Shown here in pieces: positions 41,151 to 50,000 of a stretch of 64,000 bases of DNA. Both the position numbers and the translations under genes were made by a program. How positions within the stretch are numbered: position 1 is the first letter of the stretch; every line of letters starts with the position of its first letter. The notes under the pieces are model-generated. The model had not been told where the DNA came from. It saw only the letters and a list, made by a program, of their open reading frames with translations, and ran no database searches. Source of the stretch: Roseobacter weihaiensis (GTDB lineage Bacteria > Pseudomonadota > Alphaproteobacteria > Rhodobacterales > Rhodobacteraceae); assembly GCF_020622345.1 (NCBI RefSeq), contig NZ_JACNMO010000022.1:30448-94447 (forward strand), read 5' to 3'.

Positions 41151-41321
41151 ATGCACGCTTCTGAATTGATCGAATATCTGACCGGACTTGTCGAGACCTT
41201 CGGCGACCTCCCGGTCCATACACTTGACGGCCCGGCCGAGGACGTTTGCGCCCTTGCCGACGACGATACTGTTGCCGCCGAGTGTTCCCCGCGCGGCGCT
41301 GTCTCGATCCTGATCGAGTGA
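41151..41321 (+). CDS. Small acidic hypothetical protein
   Basis: 56 residues starting at 41151. It opens with HASELIEYLTGLVETFGDLPVH, the pattern of short phage/plasmid proteins that begin with a SELI helix and a D-x-P-V strand. Function unknown. It overlaps the next possible start (GTGA). Confidence 0.65.
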   Translation: MHASELIEYLTGLVETFGDLPVHTLDGPAEDVCALADDDTVAAECSPRGAVSILIE

Positions 41322-41479
41322 GTCGCGCCCCGCGGTCGAGCCACTTCCCGCTTTTCCGATGGATCGGGCGTCTCCGCCTGATGTTCGGGGTTCTTCGCCT
41401 AGCGTCGAACACCCGGCGCGCCTCGCTCTGGCGCGCTGTCCTGACCGGCTTTGGCCGGTCGGTCCGCCTGAAACCCTGA
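41318..41479 (+). CDS. Possible small basic protein
   Basis: 53 residues from a GTG that overlaps the preceding stop (GTGA). Extremely Arg-rich with a hydrophobic middle (RLRLMFGVLRLAS). A 7-bp hairpin GACCGGC-TTTG-GCCGGTC (41453-41470) lies inside its end. Only phase and coupling support it. Confidence 0.35.
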   Translation: MSRAPRSSHFPLFRWIGRLRLMFGVLRLASNTRRASLWRAVLTGFGRSVRLKP

Positions 41480-41495
41480 CAATCGAGGTCATACC

Positions 41496-42032
41496 ATGAC
41501 TGACACGATCCCCGCCCGCCTGACCGCGGGCGATGCTTGGTCTTGGGGTATGCCCGAGACCCTTTCCGCCTATCCGTCCCCTTACTACGCGCTCGCCTTG
41601 ACCCTGTCTTTGCAAGCCGGGGGGCCGGTCACGACGTTGAATGCCGTGGCCCTCGCGACCGCTTGGCGCTTCACTGTCGATTCTGCCGTGACCTCGACCC
41701 TGTCGCCGGGCGTTTATGCTTGGGCCGTGCTGGCGACTGAGGTGGGCACCGGAAACCGGACGACGATCTGCCGGGGCACCCTCACAGTTGACCCGGACCC
41801 GGCCACCGCGACCGGCGACACCCGGTCCAATAACGCGCGCATTCTGGACGCGATCGAGGCGACCATCGAAGGCCGCGCCACGAAAGACGCGGACGCTTGG
41901 ACGATCGAGGGCCGGTCGATCACCCGGACACCGATCACTGATCTGATCCGTCTTAGGAATATCTATTCCGCCCTTGTGGACGCCGAGCGCGGCCGGTCAG
42001 CCCCCTTTAAGGTTCGGAGGGTCACGCATTGA
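41496..42032 (+). CDS. Structural protein with gpW-like C-terminus (head-tail connector candidate)
   Basis: 178 residues. The N-terminal two thirds looks like a beta-sandwich (TSTLSPGVYAWAVLATEVG). The last third, DAIEATIEGRATKDADAW followed by TIEGRSITRTPITDLIRLRN, resembles the gpW-like helix-beta pattern of head-completion proteins, and the gene is exactly where lambda W lies, just before the portal gene. The N-terminal domain is unexplained. ATGA overlap with the portal gene. Confidence 0.55.
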   Translation: MTDTIPARLTAGDAWSWGMPETLSAYPSPYYALALTLSLQAGGPVTTLNAVALATAWRFTVDSAVTSTLSPGVYAWAVLATEVGTGNRTTICRGTLTVDPDPATATGDTRSNNARILDAIEATIEGRATKDADAWTIEGRSITRTPITDLIRLRNIYSALVDAERGRSAPFKVRRVTH

Positions 42033-43525
42033 AACTGCCGTTCTTTGGTCGCCAACCCGCCGCTGTGCCTGAGACCTCGACCCGGGTCGAGCCTGTTGTC
42101 GCGCAGCGGTCCTACCGGGCCGCTTATTCGCACCGCCTTGCGAAGGGCTTCACGACAATGGGCGCAAAGACGCCGCGCGAAGAGACTGCCCGCGAGATAC
42201 GTGGGCTTGTGGGGCATTCGCGGCACGCCGCCCATAACTTCGACCACGCCCGCGCCTACGAAATGCTCGTCCGGCGTCATGTGATTGGCCAAAACGGCAT
42301 TCGCCTACAAATGCGCATTACCGACCCTGACGGCCGCCCTGACAAGCTCGCGAATGAAAAAATTGAGGCAGGTTGGAAAAAATGGGGTCGAAAGGGATCG
42401 CCGTCGATCTGCGGTCGGTTGTCTTTTTGGGGGATCGAATGTCAGATCGCCACCGCCATCGCCCGCGAGGGCGGGGCCTTTGTCAGGCTGCACCGCGGCC
42501 GCAAAGGCGGCCCCTTTGGTTTGCGCCTTGAGCCGATCCTCTTCGATCTTCTGGACCTCGATCTCACGCAGCCCATGGCGGGCGGCGGATATATCGAGTC
42601 CGGGATTGAGTTTGACGAAGATGGCCGCCCGCTCGCTTTCCATATCTGGGAAACCTCGCCGGGATCTTCACATATGGGGACCCGGCACAGGCGACGCATT
42701 CCCGCCGCGGATATGGTTCAAATCCTTATCCCGGAGGAAATCGGCCAGTCTCTTGGCATTCCAAGGTCAGCAACAGCCCTGCGGTTGATGAATATGGCTG
42801 ACGCCTTCCAGAAAGCAGGCATGGAGGCGGCGCATTTTGGCGCGGCGGCCATGCTGTTTTTCAAGCGCAACGCAGACTCGTCCGTTCTATCCGGCACCGA
42901 CGACACCGCGGACGACGGCGGCCCGCCGATCGACCGGATCGAGGCCGGGACGATCCTTAATCTGCCCCCGGGCGTCGAGCCGGTTCGACCGGACTCGCAT
43001 TACCCGGACGCCGCGGTCGAACCCTTCATGCGTAATATGAACGCTTCGACCGCGGCGGGTCTTGGTGTCTCTCGCGAGACCCTGACCGGCGACCTGACCG
43101 GCGCGAATTTTTCCAGCCTGCGCGCCGGGAAAGGCGAGGAAAGGGACGAATGGCGCATGTTGCAACGCGCCTTTTTCGAGTCGTTTCACGATGTCGTTTT
43201 TCAGGCTTGGCTGGAAACTGCGCTTTTAACGCAAGCGATTGGTTTGCCGATTGAGAAAATCGACAAATTCGACGCGGCCGAATGGCGTCCGCGGGGCTGG
43301 CCTTCGGTCAACCCCAAAGACGACGCCACCGCGGCAGAGAAAGACCTCGCACTCGGGCTTCGGTCCCGTCGCGAGATCGCCGCCGAGCGCGGCCGGGACA
43401 TTGAGGAAGTCGATAAGGAAATCGCCGAGGACAAAGAGCGCGCCGAGCGATTGAAACTCAATCTCGGGTCCTCGCCGCCGAAACCCCCCGGTCCCGCCCC
43501 CAATCAAGAGGATTCCGATCCATGA
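42029..43525 (+). CDS. Portal protein (lambda gpB family)
   Basis: 498 residues. It starts with SYRAAYSHRLAKGFTTMG and has the family patterns ARAYEMLVRRHVIGQNGIRLQM, YIESGIEFDEDGRPLAFHIWE and GVSRETLTGDLTGANFSSLRAGK split over conserved positions. It forms the dodecameric DNA channel at one capsid vertex. C-terminal tail is acidic and proline-rich. ATGA overlap with the fused protease-capsid gene. Confidence 0.92.
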   Translation: MKLPFFGRQPAAVPETSTRVEPVVAQRSYRAAYSHRLAKGFTTMGAKTPREETAREIRGLVGHSRHAAHNFDHARAYEMLVRRHVIGQNGIRLQMRITDPDGRPDKLANEKIEAGWKKWGRKGSPSICGRLSFWGIECQIATAIAREGGAFVRLHRGRKGGPFGLRLEPILFDLLDLDLTQPMAGGGYIESGIEFDEDGRPLAFHIWETSPGSSHMGTRHRRRIPAADMVQILIPEEIGQSLGIPRSATALRLMNMADAFQKAGMEAAHFGAAAMLFFKRNADSSVLSGTDDTADDGGPPIDRIEAGTILNLPPGVEPVRPDSHYPDAAVEPFMRNMNASTAAGLGVSRETLTGDLTGANFSSLRAGKGEERDEWRMLQRAFFESFHDVVFQAWLETALLTQAIGLPIEKIDKFDAAEWRPRGWPSVNPKDDATAAEKDLALGLRSRREIAAERGRDIEEVDKEIAEDKERAERLKLNLGSSPPKPPGPAPNQEDSDP

Positions 43526-45468
43526 CATTGAAGATTGCCGCCCGCTCCACCCGAGCGGGCGAAATTGTTTCTGCCCCGGCCGAAGACAGCCGCGAGGTTG
43601 AAATCTCGTTTTCCTCCGAGGCCCCGGTCCTGCGGGCGTTCTGGGATGAAGATGCCGAGGACGTTCGGCACTACCACGAAGTCTTGGGCCACGCTCCTGG
43701 CGAGGTCGATCTGGCGCGGCTCAATACCGGGGCCGCGCCGCTTCTCAAGGACCACGAAGCCCGCATCGATTCCCAGATTGGGGTCGTTGTCCGGGCCTGG
43801 ACCGCCGAAGGACGCGGCCGGGCTGTTGTCCGGTTCTCGACCAATGCGGCGGCGGACGACGTTCTTGCCCGTGTCCGGGCGGGGGACGTGACTTGCGTGT
43901 CCGTTGGTTACGGAATCACGCAGGCGGAAAAGGACGGGACGGCCGAGGACGGCCGCCCGATCGTGCGGGCGGTCAACTGGGCCCCCCGTGAAATCTCTTT
44001 CGTCGCGATCCCCGCAGACCCGTCCGTTGGTTACGGCCGGGCTGCGCAATCCGACGTGGAAACCCTCTCAATCAATGAAAGTGCAGATATGCCCGACCCA
44101 ATTCCTACCCCCGAAGACACGCACAACGATCCGACACCCGCACCTGCGCCGGTCCCTGCGCAGCCGAAAGGCCCCGGCCAGGACCTGCAACGCGCCATGC
44201 GTGATGAGCGCGCCCGGATCGCCACGATCGACGCCATGGCCGAGCGCTTTAATGTGCCCGCCGATGTTGCGCGCGCGGCCAAGAAAGATGGGGTGTCCGT
44301 TGATGCATTCCGCGAAATCGTTCTCGACAAGCTGGACTCCGAGCGCGGCGAAGCAACGCGCGCCAAGGCCACTGAAATCGGTCTGACGCAACGGGAGACC
44401 AAGTCTTTTTCTGTTGTGCGCCTTCTGCGTCACCTGTCGAACCCGGATGAGCGTCGCTTTGAACAGGATGCGGGCTTTGAGATCGAAGCGGTCCGCGCCG
44501 CGAATGGCCAGCACAAGGGTCAAGTGCGTGGTGTGATCCTGCCGACCGAAGTCATGCGCGACCGTCCGTCGAACCCCGCCTCCCAGGTCCACGCGATCCG
44601 CGCGGCGGACCAATTCGCAGGCACCCCCTCGCTCGGCGGCAACATTGTCGACGAAACGCTTATGGCGGGTTCCATGATCGACATCCTGCGAAATATGTCG
44701 GTCCTGCCCCGTCTGGGTGCCCGGGTCTTTTCCGGTCTTGTGGGGGACGTCGCATTTCCCAAGCAACTCACCGACGTCACCGCATATTGGATTCCCGAGG
44801 ATGGTAGTCCGGCGAAATCGGCGATCACTTTCGGTCAGGTGAAAATGACACCGCACACGGTTGCCGCGATGAACGAAATCTCGCGGCGTCTGTTGATTCA
44901 AGACGCTGTTTCGGTCGAGGCATACGTGCGTGCCTCCATCATGGCTCAAATCGCGCTCAAGATCGACAACGCGGGTTTGAATGCTGACGCGGACCCTGAC
45001 GCCCCGGCGGGCCTCGGCGCGGTGTTCGCGCAGGGCGGGTCGGGTATTCACCATGTTGACCTCGCCGCCGCCGGGCAGCCGACATATGTCGAGACGGTAA
45101 AGCTTCGGACGGCTGTCAAAAAGGCGAACGCCCTGCAAGGCTCTTTGGGTTACGCGCTTTCGCCGGACGTCGAAGAACACCTCCTGACCACACCCAAATT
45201 CGGCGCGGGCGCGGAAGTGCCGATCATGGTCGAAGAAGGCCGTCTCGGGGGTTACTCCGCTGCATGTTCGAACCAAGTCGAAGACGCGGACCTTTGGTTC
45301 GGCAACTGGTCCGACTTCTACATGGGTCTTTGGTCCGGCGTCGATCTGCTGGTTGACCCCTACAGCAATTCGGGCAGCGGTGCGGTTCGGATCGTGGCCC
45401 ACCAAGACGTCGATTTCGCCATCGCGCGCGAACAGTCTTTTGCCTTGGGCCGCCGCACCAGCGCCTAA
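43522..45468 (+). CDS. Fused prohead protease and HK97-type major capsid protein
   Basis: 648 residues, twice the length of a capsid gene. Residues 1-185 form an HK97 (U35-type) prohead protease: LLKDHEARIDSQIGVV gives the catalytic His, and VTCVSVGYGI the nucleophile Ser. A Pro/Thr-rich linker (about 192-222) and a helical delta/scaffold-like part (about 225-300) follow. The capsid domain (about 310-648) has LGGNIVDETLMAGSMIDILR, VAFPKQLTDVTAYWIPEDG and IALKIDNAGLNADADPDAPAGL split across the fold. It must self-cleave to free the capsid protein. No separate scaffold or decoration gene is seen. Confidence 0.9.
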   Translation: MTLKIAARSTRAGEIVSAPAEDSREVEISFSSEAPVLRAFWDEDAEDVRHYHEVLGHAPGEVDLARLNTGAAPLLKDHEARIDSQIGVVVRAWTAEGRGRAVVRFSTNAAADDVLARVRAGDVTCVSVGYGITQAEKDGTAEDGRPIVRAVNWAPREISFVAIPADPSVGYGRAAQSDVETLSINESADMPDPIPTPEDTHNDPTPAPAPVPAQPKGPGQDLQRAMRDERARIATIDAMAERFNVPADVARAAKKDGVSVDAFREIVLDKLDSERGEATRAKATEIGLTQRETKSFSVVRLLRHLSNPDERRFEQDAGFEIEAVRAANGQHKGQVRGVILPTEVMRDRPSNPASQVHAIRAADQFAGTPSLGGNIVDETLMAGSMIDILRNMSVLPRLGARVFSGLVGDVAFPKQLTDVTAYWIPEDGSPAKSAITFGQVKMTPHTVAAMNEISRRLLIQDAVSVEAYVRASIMAQIALKIDNAGLNADADPDAPAGLGAVFAQGGSGIHHVDLAAAGQPTYVETVKLRTAVKKANALQGSLGYALSPDVEEHLLTTPKFGAGAEVPIMVEEGRLGGYSAACSNQVEDADLWFGNWSDFYMGLWSGVDLLVDPYSNSGSGAVRIVAHQDVDFAIAREQSFALGRRTSA

Positions 45469-45491
45469 GACCTGGCTGTCCCCGAACACTG

Positions 45492-45521
45492 CGGCCGCCC
45501 TTCGGGGCGGCCGTTTCGTTT
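45492..45521 (+). terminator. Hairpin after the capsid gene
   Basis: A perfect 9-bp stem CGGCCGCCC/GGGCGGCCG (45492-45500, 45505-45513) with a stable TTCG loop, then TTTCGTTT. A partial terminator or mRNA stabiliser that could keep capsid mRNA abundant relative to downstream genes. Confidence 0.6.
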
Positions 45522-45543
45522 CATCGCATTGGAGGGCTTACCC

Positions 45544-45906
45544 TTGTTTGAACGCTATCAGAAAGCGATTGCGGTATTGCTTGCCGGGATCGTGTCGATC
45601 GCCGGCCTTTTCGTCCCCGCGCTGCGAGACCTGCCGGTTGAGGCATTCGTCGCGCTGTCCTCGACCCTCGCCCTGGTCGCCTGCTACGTCGTCCCGAACC
45701 GGGTTGCCGGTTACAACGTGGACGCCATCGCCGCGGCGATCCTGTCGGCTCACGGCCGCGCCTCTGGCGAGTTGGCGGTCTACGTTACCGACCCGAAATT
45801 CAAGGGGCCTTCCCGGCTTGTGCGTCTCGGGGCGCATAGCATCCACGACCGCGGATTGATTTCGGTTGCCGATCTCCCGCCGCGCGTAGGGGAGGGCGAC
45901 GCATGA
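45544..45906 (+). CDS. Two-span membrane protein (holin candidate)
   Basis: 120 residues from a TTG with GGAGGG 7 bp upstream. Two hydrophobic helices (about 9-29 and 37-55) with a short loop, followed by a soluble tail with VPNRVAGYNVDAI and a basic PKFKGPSRLVRLG stretch. Holin-like topology but a rather long tail and placement among head genes. A structural membrane or lysis-timing protein are both possible. ATGA overlap with the next gene. Confidence 0.5.
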   Translation: MFERYQKAIAVLLAGIVSIAGLFVPALRDLPVEAFVALSSTLALVACYVVPNRVAGYNVDAIAAAILSAHGRASGELAVYVTDPKFKGPSRLVRLGAHSIHDRGLISVADLPPRVGEGDA

Positions 45907-46118
45907 CTGTGCAAGTCCGCCTTATTCACCCGTCGAAAATCCGCGGCAAGCTGGAACCGGCGGGAAAAGAGATCGCCGCCCCCCGCGTCCGCGGCCTCGG
46001 CTTAGTCGCAATGGGTCGCGCCGAGTTTGTCGAGGACCAAACCGGCGGCGACCGCATGGCGCGCGACACGAAGTCGGCCGCCGTAATCCCCGCTGATCCC
46101 GGCGAGGTCTCCGAATGA
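45903..46118 (+). CDS. Small phage protein between capsid and head-tail joining genes
   Basis: 71 residues, basic, with KIRGKLEPAGKEIAAPRVRGLG. It occupies the place of lambda FI or a head-completion helper, but the sequence shows no recognised family. ATGA overlaps on both sides. Confidence 0.55.
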   Translation: MTVQVRLIHPSKIRGKLEPAGKEIAAPRVRGLGLVAMGRAEFVEDQTGGDRMARDTKSAAVIPADPGEVSE

Positions 46119-46423
46119 CGATCGACGCCGGATCGGCTTCGGTTTTCTTCGACCCGGCCGTGTTTGGAACGCCTGCGACCTTCTTTCCGGTCGAGGGCGG
46201 GTCTTATCCGATCTCGGGCATTTACACCGACGCCTACGCCCTCGCGGGCAGTGGGCCGGGCGTATCAACGTCCGCGCCGGTTTTCACGATCGACGCGCAC
46301 ACTCAACCGCGGCCGCCACAACAAAACGACCGCGTTTCAATCTCGGGTAAGGGCGATTTCGTCGTCAATGACCCGCAACCCGACGGATCGGGATTGATTC
46401 GTCTCATTCTTGAAAGGGCCTAA
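46115..46423 (+). CDS. Head-tail joining protein (FII-like)
   Basis: 102 residues. Beta-rich with an N-terminal FFDPAVFGTPATFFP and a C-terminal FVVNDPQPDGSGLIRLILER, a pattern seen in short alphaproteobacterial phage proteins with the gpFII fold. The N-terminal Asp-Pro 'FD..FG' is typical. It caps the portal-side connector and docks the tail. Position between capsid and tail-tube genes supports this. Confidence 0.75.
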   Translation: MTIDAGSASVFFDPAVFGTPATFFPVEGGSYPISGIYTDAYALAGSGPGVSTSAPVFTIDAHTQPRPPQQNDRVSISGKGDFVVNDPQPDGSGLIRLILERA

Positions 46424-46426
46424 GTA

Positions 46427-46816
46427 ATGGCATTTTACAAAGGACGCGACGGCGTCGTTAAAGTAGGGACGCCCCCGGCGGCTCTTGGACATGTTCAATC
46501 GTGGAATGTGGACGAAACCGCCGACGAGGTTCGCGGTTGGGGCATGGGCGACGACTACGACACCGGCTTTGCCACAATCGCCCGCTGGTCGGGATCGGTC
46601 GAGGTCTATCTGGACGCGGCCGACGAATCGAACGGGATCGCGATCCGCGACGAAATGGCGGTCGAGTTCTACCCCGGCGGCGAGACCTCGGGTAACGTCT
46701 ACTTTTCCGGGACGGCTGAAATCCTGTCGCTTGCGCGTTCCGCGTCCAAGGACGGTATTCCCATGCTGACGATCAATTTCACGGGCCGCGGCGCTCTGAC
46801 GAAAGCGACGGTGTAA
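46427..46816 (+). CDS. Tail tube protein
   Basis: 129 residues. Beta-sandwich type with GRDGVVKVGTPPAALGHVQS and WGMGDDYDTGFATIARWSGSV, ending in a beta hairpin ILSLARSASKDGIPMLTINF and GRGALTKATV. These are the marks of small siphophage tail tube proteins. It polymerises around the tape measure. Confidence 0.8.
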   Translation: MAFYKGRDGVVKVGTPPAALGHVQSWNVDETADEVRGWGMGDDYDTGFATIARWSGSVEVYLDAADESNGIAIRDEMAVEFYPGGETSGNVYFSGTAEILSLARSASKDGIPMLTINFTGRGALTKATV

Positions 46817-46819
46817 TCA

Positions 46820-47212
46820 ATGACTGAAACTCTCGCAACCTCTCATCTCGACGCCGCAATCACTGCCGGAATCAGCGCTCTTGCCGCCGCGACGGCGCAC
46901 TATGACAAACTGCGCGGGCAAACGATCGAGGTCCCCGAATGGGGGTCCGAAGGCAAGCCGCTGGTCATTTACTATGACCCGATCACCGCCGCCCAAGCAC
47001 AAACCGTCACCAAGCGCGCCAAAGGGTCCGACGCCCGGGCGACTGCGCTCGCGGTAATTCTGTATTCCAAGGATAAGGCCGGGAAACCGATCTTTACCGA
47101 TGATGCGCCGACCTTGAAGACGTTCGAGAATGACGTCCTCCCGGAAGTGATCGCCCGAATCGGTCAGGCGATCCTTGGCATGTCTGGTCGCGAGACTGAT
47201 CTGGGAAACTGA
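46820..47212 (+). CDS. Tail assembly chaperone (gpG-like)
   Basis: 130 residues, starting 3 bp after the tail tube stop. The core (DPITAAQAQTVTKRAKGSD and a C-terminal APTLKTFENDVLPEVIARI helix) fits the phage tail-assembly chaperone family that includes lambda gpG and GTA equivalents. Its stop overlaps the ATG of a gpT-like gene, as in the G/T pair, except that here a stop-start overlap rather than an obvious slippery site joins them. Confidence 0.78.
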   Translation: MTETLATSHLDAAITAGISALAAATAHYDKLRGQTIEVPEWGSEGKPLVIYYDPITAAQAQTVTKRAKGSDARATALAVILYSKDKAGKPIFTDDAPTLKTFENDVLPEVIARIGQAILGMSGRETDLGN

Positions 47213-47361
47213 TGGCCTCTCCCGAGGGGCGCGAGGTTCGGTTTTATTACCGCCTCGCGGCCCGCCTCGGGCGTTCGGTCCGCGAGGTTATGGATTTCCC
47301 CCTCGCCGAATTGGACGGCTGGGCCGCCTTCCTCGAAACGGAACCACAAGAAAGGGGCTGA
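47212..47361 (+). CDS. Tail assembly protein (gpT-like, DUF4035 type)
   Basis: 49 residues beginning at the A shared with the previous TGA (47212). The sequence YYRLAARLGRSVREVM, followed by DFPLAELDGWAAFLETEP, matches the short gpT/DUF4035 pattern LAxRLGxxVxE...SxxELxEWxAxxxLEP. It lies exactly between chaperone and tape measure. It is too short for automatic gene callers and easily missed. Confidence 0.72.
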   Translation: MASPEGREVRFYYRLAARLGRSVREVMDFPLAELDGWAAFLETEPQERG

Positions 47362-47364
47362 CCT

Positions 47365-49308
47365 ATGGGTTTGCGCGATCTGTTTTTCTCAATCACCGCC
47401 CGCGACAAGACCGGCGCGGCCTTTTCGTCGGTCAATAAAAAACTGCGCGAGACCGGTGGTCACGCCGCGACCGCGTCCGAACGGATCGACCGCACCGGGG
47501 CCGCCATGCGCCGCGCCGGTGCGGCCGGATCGGTCGCCTCGGCCGGGATCGTCGCGCTCTTTCGTGACTCCATCGGCCTCTATGATGAACAAGCCCGCGC
47601 CGAGGCGAAAATCGCTCAAGCGATCCGGGCAACCGGCGGCGCGGCCGGATTTACGGCCGAGGAATTGGCGAAGCAGGCTCAAGCCTTACAAGGCGTGACC
47701 CGCTTTGGCGACGAACGCATCCTGAATGAGGTCACGGCGCAATTGCTGACCTTCAAAGACATTGCGGGAGATAGCTTCACCCGGGCGCAAACCGCCGCCC
47801 TCGATCTGGCAACCGTCCTCGACGGGGACCTTCAATCGGCGTCGATCATGCTCGGCAAGGCGCTGAATGACCCGGCCGTCGGCCTGTCTGCCATGTCCCG
47901 CGCCGGGGTCACATTCACGAAAGATCAGCAAGAGGTCATTAAGGCCCTTGCGGAAACCGGAAACATCGCCGAGGCGCAGCGTCTTATCTTGGATGAGATC
48001 GCCTCGGCCTACGGCGGGCAGGCAACCGCCGCCCGCACGGCGGGGGCCGGTATCCTTGACGCTTGGTCGAACACATGGGGTGACGTGAAAGAGGTTGTCG
48101 GTAAGAACCTCTTAGAGTTGCTGCCGCCCGTTATCGCTGTTCTCGAAAGGATCACGGGCGCATTCCGAGACCTTGAACCCGGGACGCAAAAGACGATTGT
48201 CGTCATGGGCGCGCTTGCTGTTGCTGTCCCGCCCGTGACGCTGGCGCTCGGGCTTCTGGCCTCGGCCGCCGCCGCGATTTCCGCCCCCGTCGCTCTCACT
48301 GTCGCCGGGATCGTCGGTCTGACCTCGGCCGTCGTCGCGTTCTGGCCCGAGATCAAGGCCGCGACCGAATGGGTCGGCGAGAAATTCGCCGCCGCCCTGC
48401 AATGGGCTTCCGACGCAATGTCCTTCATGGAGGATCAGTCGCGCGCTCTGGACGCGGCGATCGTGAATGGCCTTGCCGCGGCCATGACCGTCGGGGCCGC
48501 CAAGGTCCAGATGATCCATGACGTCTTTCGCGACGCCTTCGGTGCGATCCCCCAGATCGTCGGCGATGTTGTGAATAAGGTCGGCGAGTGGATCAACGGC
48601 AAGCTTAACGCGATCCTCGATAACCTCGGGCAAAAGGTCGAGTGGGTCGAGGGTAAGTTTTTCTGGCTCTACGACAAGGTCGTCGGCAACTCGTGGGTCC
48701 CCGACATGATCGAGGAAATCGGGAAGCATTTCGGCTATCTGCAAGGTAATATGGTCAAACCGACCGACGATGCGACGTCGAAGGTCAGCGGCTCATTCGA
48801 GGGCCTTGCAGGCGACGTCGGGTCCAAGATCGGCGATCTCGCCTCAAGCGGCACCCTGAAATGGAAAACCTTCATGGGGTCCCTTCTGGACGTCGGCAAA
48901 AACTACGCCGACCGGATCGTGTCGGACGTCTTCGGCAAGATCGGCGACGGCCTCACGCAATCCATGTCCGGCCTCGGCGGGTCCGGGGCAGGCGGATCGT
49001 TCCTGAACAGCCTCGGGTCGAGCCTGTTTTCGGGTCTCGGATCGGCGTTCTCCGGTTTGATCCCGGGTCTCGATCAGGGCGGGTCACTGACTGTCGGCGG
49101 CCGGGCTGGCGTTGACCGCAACTTTGCCTCTGTCCGCCTGTCTCAGGGCGAAAAGGTCAAGGTGACGCGCGCCAATAGCCGGGACACATCGGCCGCGCCC
49201 GTAACGGTCAATATCTACGCGCAGGACGTCAATTCCTTCAAGGCGTCCCGGGCGCAGGTCGGGCAGCAAATCGGCCGCGCCGTCGCGGCGGGACAAAGGG
49301 GTATGTAA
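47365..49308 (+). CDS. Tail tape measure protein
   Basis: 647 residues. N-terminal helical region with an RDLFFSITARDKTGAAFSSV start typical of these proteins, central TMP domain with ATVLDGDLQSASIMLGKALND, and two long hydrophobic segments (about 280-340, KTIVVMGALAVAVPPVTLAL and PVALTVAGIVGLTSAVVAFW) that insert in the host membrane. The C-terminus is Gly/Ser-rich with GGRAGVDRNFASVRLSQGEKV. Length predicts a medium-length tail (about 0.15 nm per residue, so near 100 nm by the general rule). ATG of the next gene overlaps its stop. Confidence 0.92.
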   Translation: MGLRDLFFSITARDKTGAAFSSVNKKLRETGGHAATASERIDRTGAAMRRAGAAGSVASAGIVALFRDSIGLYDEQARAEAKIAQAIRATGGAAGFTAEELAKQAQALQGVTRFGDERILNEVTAQLLTFKDIAGDSFTRAQTAALDLATVLDGDLQSASIMLGKALNDPAVGLSAMSRAGVTFTKDQQEVIKALAETGNIAEAQRLILDEIASAYGGQATAARTAGAGILDAWSNTWGDVKEVVGKNLLELLPPVIAVLERITGAFRDLEPGTQKTIVVMGALAVAVPPVTLALGLLASAAAAISAPVALTVAGIVGLTSAVVAFWPEIKAATEWVGEKFAAALQWASDAMSFMEDQSRALDAAIVNGLAAAMTVGAAKVQMIHDVFRDAFGAIPQIVGDVVNKVGEWINGKLNAILDNLGQKVEWVEGKFFWLYDKVVGNSWVPDMIEEIGKHFGYLQGNMVKPTDDATSKVSGSFEGLAGDVGSKIGDLASSGTLKWKTFMGSLLDVGKNYADRIVSDVFGKIGDGLTQSMSGLGGSGAGGSFLNSLGSSLFSGLGSAFSGLIPGLDQGGSLTVGGRAGVDRNFASVRLSQGEKVKVTRANSRDTSAAPVTVNIYAQDVNSFKASRAQVGQQIGRAVAAGQRGM

Positions 49309-49952
49309 TGGCGCATCTCGACCGCGATTTTCCCCGCAATGTTGCCCAAGGTTGCCAAGCGGTCGCACAACGGCGGGACGAAATCGTCACGCTCGCGAGC
49401 GGCCGCGAGGAAATCAACCAGCGTTGGCAGCACGCCCGCCGGTCTTGGTTGGCGGGTCTGGCGATCCGCTCGGCCGATGATATGTCCGACGTCCTCGATC
49501 TCTGGGAAGAGTCGCAGGGGCGGCGGCATTCATTCCGGTTTCAGGACTGGTTGGATTACAAGTCCTGCCGACCCTCGGAAACGCCGGGACCTCTCGACCA
49601 GGTTGTCGGCATTGGCAACGGATCACAAACCGACTTCCAAGTGTCAAAGACCTACGGCGTCGGATTGCCCTACGTCCGGCCGATCTACCTTCCGCGGGCG
49701 GCGTCGCTTCTGGTGGCTGTGAACGGGGTCGAGGTCCTGTCGGGCTGGACCCTGTCGGCGACCGGCGGCGTCATTACCTTTGACGTCCCGCCGGACCCCG
49801 CCCTGACCGTCACGGCCGGGTTTCTCTTTGACGTCCCCGTGCGCTTTGAAGCTGACTCGATCCTCGCCGAGTGGACCTATTTCAGGCCCGGCGGCGATGG
49901 GGTCGCGTCGGCCCCTGACGTCTCTGTGATCGAGGTTTTTCTGGACGGTTAA
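49308..49952 (+). CDS. Distal tail protein, DUF2460 (GTA gp12-like)
   Basis: 214 residues. Starts with FPRNVAQGCQAVAQRRDEIVT and has RSADDMSDVLDLWEESQGR and SFRFQDWLDYKSCRPS, which are family hallmarks. It forms the ring that joins the tail tube to the hub. It belongs to the tail tip that in the Rhodobacter GTA is encoded contiguously with DUF2163; here a terminator and an 11-bp repeat separate it from the DUF2163 gene. Confidence 0.9.
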   Translation: MAHLDRDFPRNVAQGCQAVAQRRDEIVTLASGREEINQRWQHARRSWLAGLAIRSADDMSDVLDLWEESQGRRHSFRFQDWLDYKSCRPSETPGPLDQVVGIGNGSQTDFQVSKTYGVGLPYVRPIYLPRAASLLVAVNGVEVLSGWTLSATGGVITFDVPPDPALTVTAGFLFDVPVRFEADSILAEWTYFRPGGDGVASAPDVSVIEVFLDG

Positions 49953-49985
49953 CCACACCGCACGGTTACAGGTTCAATTCCCAAA

Positions 49986-49996
49986 ATCCCGCAACA
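49986..49996 (+). repeat. ATCCCGCAACA single copy ahead of the tail-tip operon
   Basis: Exact copy in the 100-bp gap between the DUF2460 and DUF2163 genes, 4 bp before the terminator stem. Confidence 0.75.
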
Positions 49997-50000
49997 CCTG

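Noticed and set aside
41246..41317. Upstream extension of the 53-residue basic protein
   Set aside because: It fully overlaps the better supported 56-residue gene in another frame, and the GTGA coupling favours the shorter form.
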